The position numbers and the translations under genes are program-made. This document shows positions 46,208 through 56,246 of a stretch of DNA of 64,000 bases, in pieces (positions within the stretch are counted from its first letter, which is position 1; each line of letters begins with the position of its first letter). The DNA is from Tahibacter harae (lineage in GTDB: Bacteria; Pseudomonadota; Gammaproteobacteria; Xanthomonadales; Rhodanobacteraceae). The notes under the pieces are model-generated. The model was not told the origin of the DNA and ran no database searches. It was given only the letters and a program-made list of their open reading frames with translations. Location of the stretch: NCBI RefSeq assembly GCF_024437735.1, contig NZ_JANFQO010000004.1:248001-312000 (forward strand), read 5' to 3'.

Positions 46208-46251
46208 ACACGACTCCCGCAGCGGACCGCCGCTGCGGGAGTGCGTGTTTT
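46208..46251. terminator. Bidirectional hairpin terminator
   Basis: A perfect 13 bp stem ACTCCCGCAGCGG / CCGCTGCGGGAGT with loop ACCG, flanked by AAACACG on the left and CGTGTTTT on the right. It sits between the plus-strand small gene and the minus-strand AraC gene and can end transcription from both. Confidence 0.8.
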
Positions 46252-46314
46252 CCGCGTGACGGGTTTTCCCCGAAAGACACGCCCGAACGCCGATCCCGAA
46301 TCGCGAATCCCGGC

Positions 46315-47145
46315 TCATCCTCCCGCCACCGCACCGCGGAACGCCGACGGCGAACGTCCGTACGCCTGGCGGAATGCCGCGGTGAAATGGCTGTGGCTGG
46401 AGAAGCCCAGCTCCTGCGCCAGGGCGGACAGATCCTCGGTCTGCGCCAGCCGGTCCAGCCCCTGGGCCAGGCGCAGGCGCAACTGGTAGCGGTACAGCGG
46501 CAGACCTTCGACCTGCTGGAAAGCCTGGGTCAGGTAGACCGCAGAACCGCCGATCCCGGCGGCGATATCGGCCAGCGTCCAGCGCCGCGACAGATCGCTG
46601 GCGAGCAGCACCTTGACCCGGTCGACCAGGCGCCGCTTGGCCGCGGTCGCGCCGGATTCGCGCGTGGTGCGCGGCCCCAGCGCGCGGCAGGCCAGGGTCA
46701 GCAGCAGGCCCTCGGCTTCCAGCGCCTCCACACTGCCCTGCACCAGGCCGTGCCGCAGCAGCGCGACCAGGGCCTGGGCGCGCGCGTCGATGCGCAGATG
46801 CTGCAGCCGCAGGCCGGGCCTTCCGCCACGGGCGAGCAGATCCTTGGGCGCGATTTCCTGCAGCAGCGCCTCGGACAGCACCAGCACCAGGCTGGAATCG
46901 CCGCCGGCCAGCGGATGGCTGACCTGGAAACCTTCGCCGGCATTGAAGAACAGCACGTGGTTGGCGTCCGCTACCGACTGTTCGCTGCCGACATGGCGCA
47001 CATAGACGCCGCGATACGGAAACACCAGATGCGTCGCCGCCGAACACTCCTCCGCGCTGCGGTGACGGCACTCGCCGCGGCAGGCCACGTCCCGCACGCT
47101 GAGCGTGCCGGTGTCGAGCAGGCGGGCGACGGTGAACTGGGACAT
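46315..47145 (-). CDS. AraC-family transcriptional regulator
   Basis: The 276-residue protein has an N-terminal cupin-like sensor part (HLVFPYRGVYVRHVG; NHVLFFNAGEGFQVSHP) and a C-terminal double helix-turn-helix from about residue 170 (WTLADIAAGIGGSAVYLTQAFQQ and LGFSSHSHFTAAFRQAYGRSPSAF). The sensor carries three cysteines near CRGECRHRSAEEC that could hold a metal or respond to redox. Only 26 bases separate its start from the recD stop. Confidence 0.9.
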   Translation of the reverse strand: MSQFTVARLLDTGTLSVRDVACRGECRHRSAEECSAATHLVFPYRGVYVRHVGSEQSVADANHVLFFNAGEGFQVSHPLAGGDSSLVLVLSEALLQEIAPKDLLARGGRPGLRLQHLRIDARAQALVALLRHGLVQGSVEALEAEGLLLTLACRALGPRTTRESGATAAKRRLVDRVKVLLASDLSRRWTLADIAAGIGGSAVYLTQAFQQVEGLPLYRYQLRLRLAQGLDRLAQTEDLSALAQELGFSSHSHFTAAFRQAYGRSPSAFRGAVAGG

Positions 47146-47171
47146 GGGCGGATGCTAGCGCTACCGGCCGC

Positions 47172-49001
47172 CTACCCCAACTTCGCCGCCAACCCGCCCG
47201 CCCGCTGTATCGGCCGTGCCAGCGCCGCCGCAACCACCTCGGGCAAGCCCCAGATCTCCACGACGCGCTTGGCGCGCGAAACGCCGGTGTAGAGCAGCTG
47301 CCGCGACAGGATGCGATGCTGCGGATCCGGCGGCAGTACGACCGCGGCGTGTTCGTATTCCGAACCCTGGCTCTTGTGCACGGTGATCGCAAACGCGCCT
47401 TCGTGCGCCGGCAGGCTGTCGGGGGCAAGCGCGCGCGCGCTGGGTTCGCCGTCGGCGCCGCTGGCTTCAAACCAGACGCGCAGACGGCCTTCGGCGTCGG
47501 CCAGGCACAGGCCGATATCGCCGTTGAACAGGCGCGCGGCGTAATCGTTGCGCGTAATCATCACGGCGCGGCCGGGATACCACAGGGTTTCCGCCGGCAC
47601 CTGCCAGTGCTGCTTGAGTTCGGCCTCGATCAGCGCATTGAGCGCCAGCGCGCCGAAGCTTTCCTCGCGCAGCGCGCAGAGCAGTTGGCGCCGGCCCAGG
47701 CGCTGCAGCGCCTGCAGGGCCAGCTGCGCTTCGCCGGGCACGGCGGGTTCGGCCGGCCATAGCGAACCCTGGCGCGGACTGTCGGCAGCGGCCTGGCCCA
47801 GAACCGGCCGCAGGCCGGCTTCGGCCAGCTCCGCCGCCCATTGCCGCACCGCCGTGCGCAGCGCGGCGGTGTCGGGCAGGTTGCGCAGGCTGGCTTGCGC
47901 ACCAGCCTTCACGATCGCATGCATCAAGGCATCCATGTCGCCGGCGCGCACGGCCTGGTTCAGCGGCATCAGCGCGCGTTCGGCGCGGAAGCTGTGTTCC
48001 AGCCGCACCAGCTCCGGCGCGCCTTCGCGTTCCAGCGCGGCGACCAGGTCCATCAGCACCGAACCCGCCGCGACCGAGGTGAGCTGATCGGCGTCGCCGA
48101 CCAGGATCAGGCTGGCATCGTCGCGCACCGCGTCGAGCAGGCTGCGCAGCATGGCCAGGTCCACCATCGAGGCTTCATCGACCACGACGATATCCGCCGC
48201 GATGGGCCGGCGCCGCCCGCGCGTGAACAGGTTGCGCTGCGGGTCGTAGCCGAGCAGGCGGTGCAGGGTCAGCGCCTCATGCTCGGGCAGGCGCGCGAGC
48301 AGCGGCTGCCAGTCCTGCGGCAGCGCGCGGTTGCCGGCGAGCAGCTGTTTCTTGCCCGCGCGCAGCGACTGCAGCAGGCGCTGCGCCGCCTTGCCGGTCG
48401 GTGCGGCGACCTGGATCACCGGCGCCGTGCCCGCCCGGCGTTGCAGCATCAGCAGCATGCGCAGCACGGTCGTGGTCTTGCCGGTGCCGGGCCCGCCGGT
48501 GAGCACGAACAGGCGGCGCCCGGCGGAGGCGGCCACCGCGGCGCGCTGGCGTTCGCTCGCGGCGCTTTCGTCGCCGCCGAACAGCACGCGCACATCGCCG
48601 GCGACCGCCGCCGCATCCGGTGCCGTCGCCGCCGCGCGGCGCGCGCGGATGCGCGCCGCGATGGCGCTTTCGTGGGCGTGATTGCGCCACAGCGCAAAGC
48701 GGCCATCGGCATCGAGCACGAACGGCGTCATGCGGCTGCCGTCGCCGACCAGGGGCTGGGCGCGCAACTCGTCCAGCTGGGCCGCGCTCAGCAGCGCCAT
48801 GCCGTGGCGACCCGCGTCGGCGCCGGCCAGCGGCAGCGCCGCGTCGCCCAGGCCGTCGGCATAGCTGGCCCAGCCGGCCACGCGCGCAAGCAGCGCGCTG
48901 CCGCCATGTACCGTCACCCAATGCGCCAGGGCGCGGTCCAGCGCGCGCCAGTGCTCCGGCGCGTCCGCATCGGCTTCGCGCAGCAGGCGGTAACGGCTCA
49001 T
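47172..49001 (-). CDS. recD: RecBCD exonuclease V alpha subunit
   Basis: The 609-residue 5'-3' helicase has Walker A GGPGTGKTTTVLRM at about residue 170, Walker B VVVDEASMVDLAM, GDADQLTSVAAGSVL, and the C-terminal ITVHKSQGSEYEH motif. The ATG at 49001 is preceded by GGAG. It lies 79 bases after the recB stop. An open frame continues upstream inside recB but without a start codon that restores conserved sequence. Confidence 0.94.
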   Translation of the reverse strand: MSRYRLLREADADAPEHWRALDRALAHWVTVHGGSALLARVAGWASYADGLGDAALPLAGADAGRHGMALLSAAQLDELRAQPLVGDGSRMTPFVLDADGRFALWRNHAHESAIAARIRARRAAATAPDAAAVAGDVRVLFGGDESAASERQRAAVAASAGRRLFVLTGGPGTGKTTTVLRMLLMLQRRAGTAPVIQVAAPTGKAAQRLLQSLRAGKKQLLAGNRALPQDWQPLLARLPEHEALTLHRLLGYDPQRNLFTRGRRRPIAADIVVVDEASMVDLAMLRSLLDAVRDDASLILVGDADQLTSVAAGSVLMDLVAALEREGAPELVRLEHSFRAERALMPLNQAVRAGDMDALMHAIVKAGAQASLRNLPDTAALRTAVRQWAAELAEAGLRPVLGQAAADSPRQGSLWPAEPAVPGEAQLALQALQRLGRRQLLCALREESFGALALNALIEAELKQHWQVPAETLWYPGRAVMITRNDYAARLFNGDIGLCLADAEGRLRVWFEASGADGEPSARALAPDSLPAHEGAFAITVHKSQGSEYEHAAVVLPPDPQHRILSRQLLYTGVSRAKRVVEIWGLPEVVAAALARPIQRAGGLAAKLG

Positions 49002-49080
49002 GCGGCGGCTCCGTGGTAGCGCGGCAGGCGGCAGCAGACTCTGCGCCAGCTCCTTGACCTGACAGCCGGCGGCCCGCGCT

Positions 49081-52000
49081 TCATGCGGCAGCTCCGCGAC
49101 GCGGCGCGCCCAGGGCGTGGTCCACCGCATCCAGCAAAGCGCCGTCGAAACGGTGGCGCCAGATGCCTGAAGCCGCGTCCAGCCCGCTGGCGCGCACGAA
49201 AAGATAGATCGCCTCGCCCAGATGCTGCGCGCGCCGGTAACCCGGCAGGCGCTGGCGCAGATAGCGCTCGACCGCGACGGTGTAGAGCAGGGCCTGGAAG
49301 CCGTAGTGATGTTCCTGCATGGCCGCCTCCAGGCGCTGCGGCGCGTAGTCGTGCAGCGCGTCGCCCAGATAGTTGGTCTTGTAGTCGAGCACATGGAAGC
49401 GGCCGTCGTGCTCGAACACCAGGTCGATCTTGCCGCTCATCAGTCCCTGCAGGGCCGTTGGCGGCAGATGCTCCGGCAGCAGTGCGCCGGCGCCGTGGCG
49501 CTGGCAGGCCTCGCGCAGCGCGCGCGGCGAGACATTGTCCAGCACGAACTGGAAACCCATTTCCGCGCGCAGCTGCGCCGGCGCGAGACTGGCCAGACTG
49601 GCGCCGCCGACCAGCGGCAGATCGATGCAACGCTGCACCAGCGCGGCGATCGCAGCCGCGCCGCCCTCGCCCGCCGGCTTGGCCGCCTGCTCGCGCAGAC
49701 TGCGCTCGACCAGTTCGAGCTGATCGGCCAGCGGCTGGCCCGGCCGGCGCCGCTCGAACACGGCATGCACGGCATTGCCGAACTCCGGACCGCGCAAATG
49801 AGAAAGTTCCAGAATGCGCGGATCCGGCGGCGGCGCCGGCACCGCGGCGAACAGCGGCGGCTGCGGCAGGGCCTCGGCGCTGCCGCCTTCGTCCTCGGCC
49901 GCGCTCTCTTCCTGCGCGCCGCGGCCGCGCCCGGCGACCAGGGCGGTGAAGCTGTAGGTCTGCTCCAGCGCCGGCCGCGGCGGTTCCTGGCGCGCGTGCA
50001 GCGGCTGCGCCGGGGCTTCGGCCGCCTGATAGCGCGCCTCGGGCCAGTCCCAGCCGTCCTCGCGCCAGGCGAGGTGGGGATGCTGCAGCGGCCGGCCCGC
50101 CAGCGCCTGCTGGAGGCGCGCGACGGTTGCATCCAGCGCCGAACGTTCCGGATCCGCCGGCGCCGGCGCATTCGCTCTTGCGTCGCGCGGACGCTGTGGC
50201 GACAGCGCATAGACATGGCAGGCATGCCGCGCGCGGGTCAGCGCGACGTAGAGCACACGGAAGCGTTCCTCCTGGTCTTCCTCGCGCACCTGCTGCTGCG
50301 CGCGCGCCTGGCCTGCGCCGGCGAGTTCGGCCAGGCGCAGGCCGCTGGCGGCGTCCCAGGTCAGCGGCAAGGCCGGGATCTTGCCGCTGTGATCCCACAT
50401 CAGCGGCAGGAATACCACGGGGAATTCCAGGCCCTTGCTGGCATGCAAGGTGAGCAGGCGCACGCGGCGCGCGTCAGATTCCAGCCGCAGCTGGTGTTCG
50501 TTGGCCGCCTCGTCGCCTTCGGTCGGCGCGTCGCGCTGCTGGGCGAACCAGGCCAGCAATTGCTCGGCGCCGGCACTGACCTCGCTCTGTGCCTGCAACA
50601 GTTCGCCCAGATGGCGCAGGTCGGTCAGTGCGCGCTCGCGTTCGCTGGCCAGCGCCAGGCCGCGGGCCAGGTCGTCCGACAATTCCAGCACCACGCTGAG
50701 CACGCCGTGGCGCTGCCATTCGCGGCGCAGGCCGCTGAAGCGCTGGCGCAGCTGCTGCCATTCGTCGGTGTCCTCGCGCAGGCGGCACAGGTCGGCATAG
50801 CCGCACCGGCCGAAGCCGGTGGCCAGCGCCGCACGCAGCGCGCTGTCGTCGCTGTTGTGCTCCACCGCGTACAGCATCAGCTGCAGCTCGCGCGCCAGCA
50901 CCGTCTCGAACACGCTGCGCTTGCCGGCGCCGACGCAGGGCACGCCGCGCCGCAGCAGCAGCTCGCGCAGCTGCTCCACCTGCTGGTTCTTGGGCAGCAG
51001 TACGGCGATATCGCCCGGCGCCAGCGGCGCGTCGCCCAAGCGATAGCCGGACTGCAGCAGCCCGGCGATCTGGCGCGCGCAGGCTTCCAGCGCGTGGCGG
51101 CGGCGCTCCTCCTGTCCGCTCGGCGCTTCGGCCTGGTAGTGCAGCACCAGCGCGGCGGAAACGGCGCTGCCGTCGGGCGCGGCATAGACGTCCTCGCGGC
51201 CGGCCGCGGTCACCGGCGCGTAGCGGATGGGATGCTGCGGATCCTGGCTCAGCGCCGGCCCGGCCAGTTCGTACAGCGCATTCAGCGCAGTGACATAAGC
51301 GTGCGAGGAGCGCCGGTTGACCGCCAGCTCCAGCACTTCGTCCGCCGTCTGCGCGGCCTTGAGATAAGTGTGGATATCGCCGCCGCGGAAGCGGTAGATG
51401 GCCTGCTTGGGATCGCCGATCATGATGAGGCGGCCGCGCGGCGTGCGCTGCGCGTCGCGGTAGATCGCATCGAGGATGGCGTACTGCTGCGCGTCGGTAT
51501 CCTGGAATTCGTCGACCAGGGCCACCGGCCATTGCTCGCGCAGGCGCGCGGCCAGCGGCGAGGCCGGATCGCGCAGCGCCAGCGCGGCGCCTTCGATCAG
51601 CATGTTGAAGGTCAGGCGCGCCTCGCGCAGGAGCTGGTCGTGGCGGCGCTGCAGCAGCTGACGGCGATAGCGTTCCAGCGCCGCGGCCTTGCTCGCATCG
51701 CGCGCCTCGTCCAGGCGGCGCAGGGCGGCGAAGATGCGTTCCAGGCGCGCAAGCAGCAGCGCATCGCCCAGCGCATCCTTCTTGAATTGCTTGTCGAGCT
51801 GGCCTTCGTGCTCGCGCACGCCGGCAGCGTCGAATGCGGCCAGTGCATCGGCCTCGTCGGCCGCGGCCAGTTCGCGCAGCGCCTGCAGCAGTTTGGAATT
51901 CCGGGCGCCGGAGAGCTTGAAGCGCTCCGGCACGGCAATGACGGCGTGCGCATCCTGCAGCAGCGCGGCCCGCTCCTGCGCCGTCAGCGGCGCCGCCGGA

Positions 52001-52647
52001 TCGGCGCTGCGCACCGCCACGCCCGGGGCCAGCACCGCCTGCAGCGCGCGGCGCAGATTGGCGCGGCCTTCGCGTACCCAGAGCAGGTCGCCCTGATCCA
52101 GCGGCGCTTCGCGCTGCATCAGGTCGCGCCAGAGATCGTCCACCAGCAGCTCCAGCACGCCGCTTTCGGCGATCAGCTCGCCCGCGGCGAAGGCGCTGCC
52201 GCTTTCCACCGGAAAATCCGCCAGGATGCGCCGGCACAGGCTGTGCAGCGTGCCTACCGGCGCCAGGTCCAGCTCGGCCTGGGCCAGGCGCAGGCGCAGC
52301 AGATCCGTCTGTGCCTGCGCCGGGGAATCCTGCCAGCGCCGGCGCAGCCATTGCGCATCGTCGCCGTCCTGCACCGGCATTCCACGCAGAAATGCCTCGG
52401 TCTGGCCCTGGGCCCAGGCCAGGCGTGCCCGCAGGCGCTCGCGCAGCTCCTGCGCGGCGGCGTCGGTGAAGGTGCTCACCACGATCTGGCGCGGCAGGTA
52501 AGGCGCTTCGCCTTCCAGCAGCAGGCGCAGGTACAGCACGGCGATGGTCCAGGTCTTGCCCGTGCCGGCGCTGGCCTCGATCAGGCTGCGGCCGCCGGGG
52601 CCCAGTTCCAGGTCGCGCCAGCTGCGCGGGCGGCGCGGCTCAGTCAT
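49081..52647 (-). CDS. recB: RecBCD exonuclease V beta subunit
   Basis: The 1188-residue SF1 3'-5' helicase-nuclease begins with Walker A EASAGTGKTWTIAVLYLRLL at about residue 24. Helicase motifs include VDEFQDTDAQQYAILD, GDPKQAIYRFRGGD and LLTLHASKGLEFPVVFLP. The C-terminal nuclease domain has the DYKTNYLGD metal site at about residue 1080. The enzyme repairs double-strand breaks together with RecC and RecD. Its start overlaps the recC stop by eight bases. Confidence 0.96.
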   Translation of the reverse strand: MTEPRRPRSWRDLELGPGGRSLIEASAGTGKTWTIAVLYLRLLLEGEAPYLPRQIVVSTFTDAAAQELRERLRARLAWAQGQTEAFLRGMPVQDGDDAQWLRRRWQDSPAQAQTDLLRLRLAQAELDLAPVGTLHSLCRRILADFPVESGSAFAAGELIAESGVLELLVDDLWRDLMQREAPLDQGDLLWVREGRANLRRALQAVLAPGVAVRSADPAAPLTAQERAALLQDAHAVIAVPERFKLSGARNSKLLQALRELAAADEADALAAFDAAGVREHEGQLDKQFKKDALGDALLLARLERIFAALRRLDEARDASKAAALERYRRQLLQRRHDQLLREARLTFNMLIEGAALALRDPASPLAARLREQWPVALVDEFQDTDAQQYAILDAIYRDAQRTPRGRLIMIGDPKQAIYRFRGGDIHTYLKAAQTADEVLELAVNRRSSHAYVTALNALYELAGPALSQDPQHPIRYAPVTAAGREDVYAAPDGSAVSAALVLHYQAEAPSGQEERRRHALEACARQIAGLLQSGYRLGDAPLAPGDIAVLLPKNQQVEQLRELLLRRGVPCVGAGKRSVFETVLARELQLMLYAVEHNSDDSALRAALATGFGRCGYADLCRLREDTDEWQQLRQRFSGLRREWQRHGVLSVVLELSDDLARGLALASERERALTDLRHLGELLQAQSEVSAGAEQLLAWFAQQRDAPTEGDEAANEHQLRLESDARRVRLLTLHASKGLEFPVVFLPLMWDHSGKIPALPLTWDAASGLRLAELAGAGQARAQQQVREEDQEERFRVLYVALTRARHACHVYALSPQRPRDARANAPAPADPERSALDATVARLQQALAGRPLQHPHLAWREDGWDWPEARYQAAEAPAQPLHARQEPPRPALEQTYSFTALVAGRGRGAQEESAAEDEGGSAEALPQPPLFAAVPAPPPDPRILELSHLRGPEFGNAVHAVFERRRPGQPLADQLELVERSLREQAAKPAGEGGAAAIAALVQRCIDLPLVGGASLASLAPAQLRAEMGFQFVLDNVSPRALREACQRHGAGALLPEHLPPTALQGLMSGKIDLVFEHDGRFHVLDYKTNYLGDALHDYAPQRLEAAMQEHHYGFQALLYTVAVERYLRQRLPGYRRAQHLGEAIYLFVRASGLDAASGIWRHRFDGALLDAVDHALGAPRRGAAA

Positions 52648-55600
52648 GGCCGGGCTCCACGCCGAAATGGATCAGGCTGTACAGCTCGCGCGCGACCTGC
52701 AGCAGTTCCGCGTACGCCGGCGTGCCCAGGGCCAGTTCGCTGCCGGCCGAGAGCAGGCGCGCGTAGCCGGGCATCTGGTCGCGTTCGCCGCTCTGGAAAC
52801 TGCCGCCCAGCCAGCTTTGCAGGATCTTGGCCTCGCTCGCATCGGCTGCGGCGGCGACCCAGCTGGTGCGCGGGAAATACCACAGCGGCCGCTGCTGCGC
52901 GCGCAGGTAGACGCGCAGCAGGCCGCCGATGCGCCGCTGCAGATCCTGCCGCAGCGCCGCGCGCCGGGCGTGATCGCCGTTGCGATGGGCGAGCAGCGCA
53001 GCCAGGTTCCACGCATCCAGGCTGTCCTGCCAGGGCCGCCGCTCGCCGCTGCCGGGCAGCAGCACGCGCAGCGGCCGCGGATCGTCCCAGCCGGCTGCCT
53101 GCAGCAGCGCCCATTGCAGGAACAGGCCGCAGCGCAGGCCGAAATCGAGTTCGGCCTCCTTGCGCTGGGGCAGGTCGAAGATCCAGTCCACCGCGCCGCT
53201 GCGGTAGGCGTGGACAAGCTCGCCTTGTATACGCAGGCCATCGAATTCGAGCGCGATCATCTGCGCCAGGCGCTGCGGCGCGCCGGCGTCGAACAGTTCG
53301 CTTTCCGCAGCCTCGCTCAGTAGCGCGCCGACCTGTTCGCGCTGGCTTTGCCAGGCCAGCTCGCCGGCGCGCACCGGCGGCCACAGGCCGCCGTGGCGCA
53401 GCCAGTCCGGCGGCTGCGCCGGCAATACCAGGCTGCCGCCGGCAGCGGTGTCGAAGAACAGGCGCTGGGCCACGCGGTCCATCCGCGCGAACTGCGGATC
53501 CAGCGGCTCGCTGTCGGCCAGGCGGCCGGATTCCAGCCCGTCCAGGCGCAGGCCGAGCTGGCGCAGCACCTGTTCGGCGGGACGGCGGAAATAGCTCAGC
53601 ACATTGGCCAGCAGCACGGTCTGCGGTCCGCTGTCCGCAGCCGGCGCGGCAAGGTCGAGGAACGGCGCCGGCGCGGCGCCGTCCTCGCGCAGCAGCGCGA
53701 TCAGGTCAGCACGGTAGGACCACAGACGCGGATCGCTGCCGTCGAAGTAGCGCCGGTCGAACGGCTGCAGCGGATGGTGCAGCAGCCACGGCCGCGGCGC
53801 GTCGTGCGGCGCATCGGCGCCCAGGCCGTGGGCCTGGTCCAGCAGCGCCAGCAGCTCGGCCAGCGGCGCGGCGGGATTGCGCGGCTTGCCGTCGCGCACG
53901 CCTTCGCCGATGTAGCTCAGGTGCAGCGCATCGCGCGCGGCCATCACGGTTTCCAGGAACAGGTAGCGGTCGTCGTTGCGCACATCGCGGTCGCCGAGGC
54001 GGCGCTGGCTGGCCATCAGGTCCAGGCCGGCATCGGAACTGGCGCGCGGAAACTCGCCGTCGTTGAGGCCCAGCACCGCGACCACGCGGAACGGGATCGC
54101 GCGCTGCGGCACCATGCCGCAGACAGTGATGCCGCCGGCGAGGAAGCGCTGCCGTTCCGACAGCGCGAGCAGGCGTTCGCGCAGCACTTCGCGCACCACA
54201 CTGAAATCTACGTCCGGATCGACCTGCGCGTCCTCGGCCTCGCCGGCGAGACCCCGTGCGAGCTTGCGCAGATCGCCCAGCGCGGCCGCCGCGGCGGCAT
54301 CGTCGTAGTCGATGCGGAACAGCGCATCGATCAGCGCCTCGCAGCGCCGCGCCCAGGCGCCCAGGCTGCGCACCTGGCCCGCATCGCGGCACAGCTGCGC
54401 CAACTGCTGCAGCAGGCGGTCCAGCGCGCCGAGCACCTCGGCCTGCACGCCCTGCACGCCTTCCACCGGCACCAGCACGGTGCCGTCGGGCAGGGTCAGC
54501 GCCTGCGCCTCGCCCTCGCCTTCCTGGCCCAGCACATAGCCGGCGAGCAGACGGTCCATGCCCCAGGCGAAGCTGTGTTCGGCGATGGGCGGCACGCCCA
54601 GGCGGGCACGGAAATCCGCATCCAGCGCCCAGGCCACGCGGCTGCGTTCGATCCAGTTGCCGAGCAGGCGCACGCCGGCCGCATCCAGGCCCAGGGCGAG
54701 GGCGATCTGCGGCACGGCGAGCAGGTCCAGCACCTGGGCCGCGCTGAGCCGGGTCTGCGGCAGATCGAGCAGGCTGGCGAAGGCCAGCAGCAGCGGATGG
54801 CCGTGCACCACCGGCACATCGGCCAGGTGATACGGCAGCGGGCCCTGGTTGCGGCCGGGCTCGCCGAACACGGCCGGCAGCAGCGGCACGTAGGCCTGGA
54901 TGTCCGGCGCCATGACGACGATGTCGGAAGGCTTCAGGTCCGGCCTTTCCTCGCGCTCGCGCAGCAGCGCATCGCGCAGCACTTCCAGCTCGCGCAGGCG
55001 GGTATGGCAGGCATGTACGCGCAGGCTGCGGTCGGCGAGTTCGCCGGCGGCAACGTCGCGCAGCGGCCGGACCAGGCCGGGGTCGAGCTGGCGGATGCTT
55101 TCCTGCAGACGCTGCAGGCGCGGCGCGGCGCTCAGGTCGGCGCCGGCCTCGTCCTCGCTGTGGCGTATGTCGACGGCAATATCGTCCGCACCGGCCAGGG
55201 CCAGCACGAAATGCTGGCCCAGCCGGCCCCAGCTCGCCAGCAGCGGATGGTGTATGCCGAGGAATTGCTGCTCCGAGGCGCTGGAAAACGCATCCAGCGC
55301 AGCCAGCTCGCGCAGGCGCTGGCGCTCGGGCACCAGGCCGGCCCAGTACTCGCGGCAGGGATCCGGCACGTACAGCACCACCAGCCGGCGCCGCGCAACG
55401 CCGCGCAGCACGGCGAACTCGGTCGGCGCCAGATGGCTGATGCCGAAGACGTGCAAAGGCTCCTGTGGCGAAGCATCGTCTTCCACTTTGTCCAATTGCT
55501 GCATCAGCGCAGTGAGGCGTTCGCCGCGATGCGGCAGGCCTATGTCGCCGCGCAGGCGCCGCCACAGCGGGGCGAGAAAGGTGGGCGCGGGGAATTGGTC

Positions 55601-56068
55601 GCGGCCGGCGCCCCAGGCCTGCAGCCAGTCCGGCCGGTAGACCAGGTAGCGGGTGTAGATCGAGGCCACGCGGTCGGCCAGCTGGAAGCGCCGCCGCGGC
55701 GCGTCCACACCGCGCAGGTACTGGCGCACCTGGGCATCGTCCACCTGCGGCAGCAGTTCGTGGATGCGCCAGCGCAGCGCCTCGCGCCGGTACGGCCGCA
55801 GCGCGACGAAGGATTCGCCGAGCAGCCGCAGGGCCAGCTCGTCCAGCCATGTACTGGGCAGGGAAATCTCGATATTTGCCGCGATGCCGCCGGCGCCGCG
55901 CCGGCGCGCCAGCGCGCGCGACAGCCACTGGCGTATGCCCGGATGCGCCGCGATCACGCTGGCCGGCTGCAGCGGATGCGCCGGCGGCGCCGCGTCCATC
56001 AGGCTGAGCAGCGGCGGCAGGAGGGCCTCCAGCCGGCTGGCCCGGTAAACGATGATTCCCTGCTGCAT
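52640..56068 (-). CDS. recC: RecBCD exonuclease V gamma subunit
   Basis: The 1142-residue protein begins GIIVYRASRLEALLPPLLSLM and shows LHVFGISHLAPTEFAVLRG and DIVVMAPDIQAYVPLLPAVFG. RecC carries an inactivated helicase fold that recognises Chi in E. coli. It is the first gene of recC-recB-recD. The 178 bp to the divergent GGDEF gene contains the promoters. Confidence 0.94.
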   Translation of the reverse strand: MQQGIIVYRASRLEALLPPLLSLMDAAPPAHPLQPASVIAAHPGIRQWLSRALARRRGAGGIAANIEISLPSTWLDELALRLLGESFVALRPYRREALRWRIHELLPQVDDAQVRQYLRGVDAPRRRFQLADRVASIYTRYLVYRPDWLQAWGAGRDQFPAPTFLAPLWRRLRGDIGLPHRGERLTALMQQLDKVEDDASPQEPLHVFGISHLAPTEFAVLRGVARRRLVVLYVPDPCREYWAGLVPERQRLRELAALDAFSSASEQQFLGIHHPLLASWGRLGQHFVLALAGADDIAVDIRHSEDEAGADLSAAPRLQRLQESIRQLDPGLVRPLRDVAAGELADRSLRVHACHTRLRELEVLRDALLREREERPDLKPSDIVVMAPDIQAYVPLLPAVFGEPGRNQGPLPYHLADVPVVHGHPLLLAFASLLDLPQTRLSAAQVLDLLAVPQIALALGLDAAGVRLLGNWIERSRVAWALDADFRARLGVPPIAEHSFAWGMDRLLAGYVLGQEGEGEAQALTLPDGTVLVPVEGVQGVQAEVLGALDRLLQQLAQLCRDAGQVRSLGAWARRCEALIDALFRIDYDDAAAAAALGDLRKLARGLAGEAEDAQVDPDVDFSVVREVLRERLLALSERQRFLAGGITVCGMVPQRAIPFRVVAVLGLNDGEFPRASSDAGLDLMASQRRLGDRDVRNDDRYLFLETVMAARDALHLSYIGEGVRDGKPRNPAAPLAELLALLDQAHGLGADAPHDAPRPWLLHHPLQPFDRRYFDGSDPRLWSYRADLIALLREDGAAPAPFLDLAAPAADSGPQTVLLANVLSYFRRPAEQVLRQLGLRLDGLESGRLADSEPLDPQFARMDRVAQRLFFDTAAGGSLVLPAQPPDWLRHGGLWPPVRAGELAWQSQREQVGALLSEAAESELFDAGAPQRLAQMIALEFDGLRIQGELVHAYRSGAVDWIFDLPQRKEAELDFGLRCGLFLQWALLQAAGWDDPRPLRVLLPGSGERRPWQDSLDAWNLAALLAHRNGDHARRAALRQDLQRRIGGLLRVYLRAQQRPLWYFPRTSWVAAAADASEAKILQSWLGGSFQSGERDQMPGYARLLSAGSELALGTPAYAELLQVARELYSLIHFGVEPGHD

Positions 56069-56246
56069 GTGCCGCGCGTTCGCTCCGCCTGACGATCAGC
56101 CAGCCTAGCGCATGCGCCTGCCCACGCCCAGCGCGCGGCGCACCTGTGCCCGGCAGGAAAATTTACCGATCGCACGGCCCGCAGGCGTTCCACCGGGCGA
56201 CGGACGGACGTACTCTGTCCGCGCCGCTTCCTCCTACAGGCGGGCA

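Noticed and set aside
49222-54066. Plus-strand open frame of about 1600 codons across recB and recC
   Set aside because: It is the complement of two long, well-conserved genes, is compositionally biased, and has no domain.
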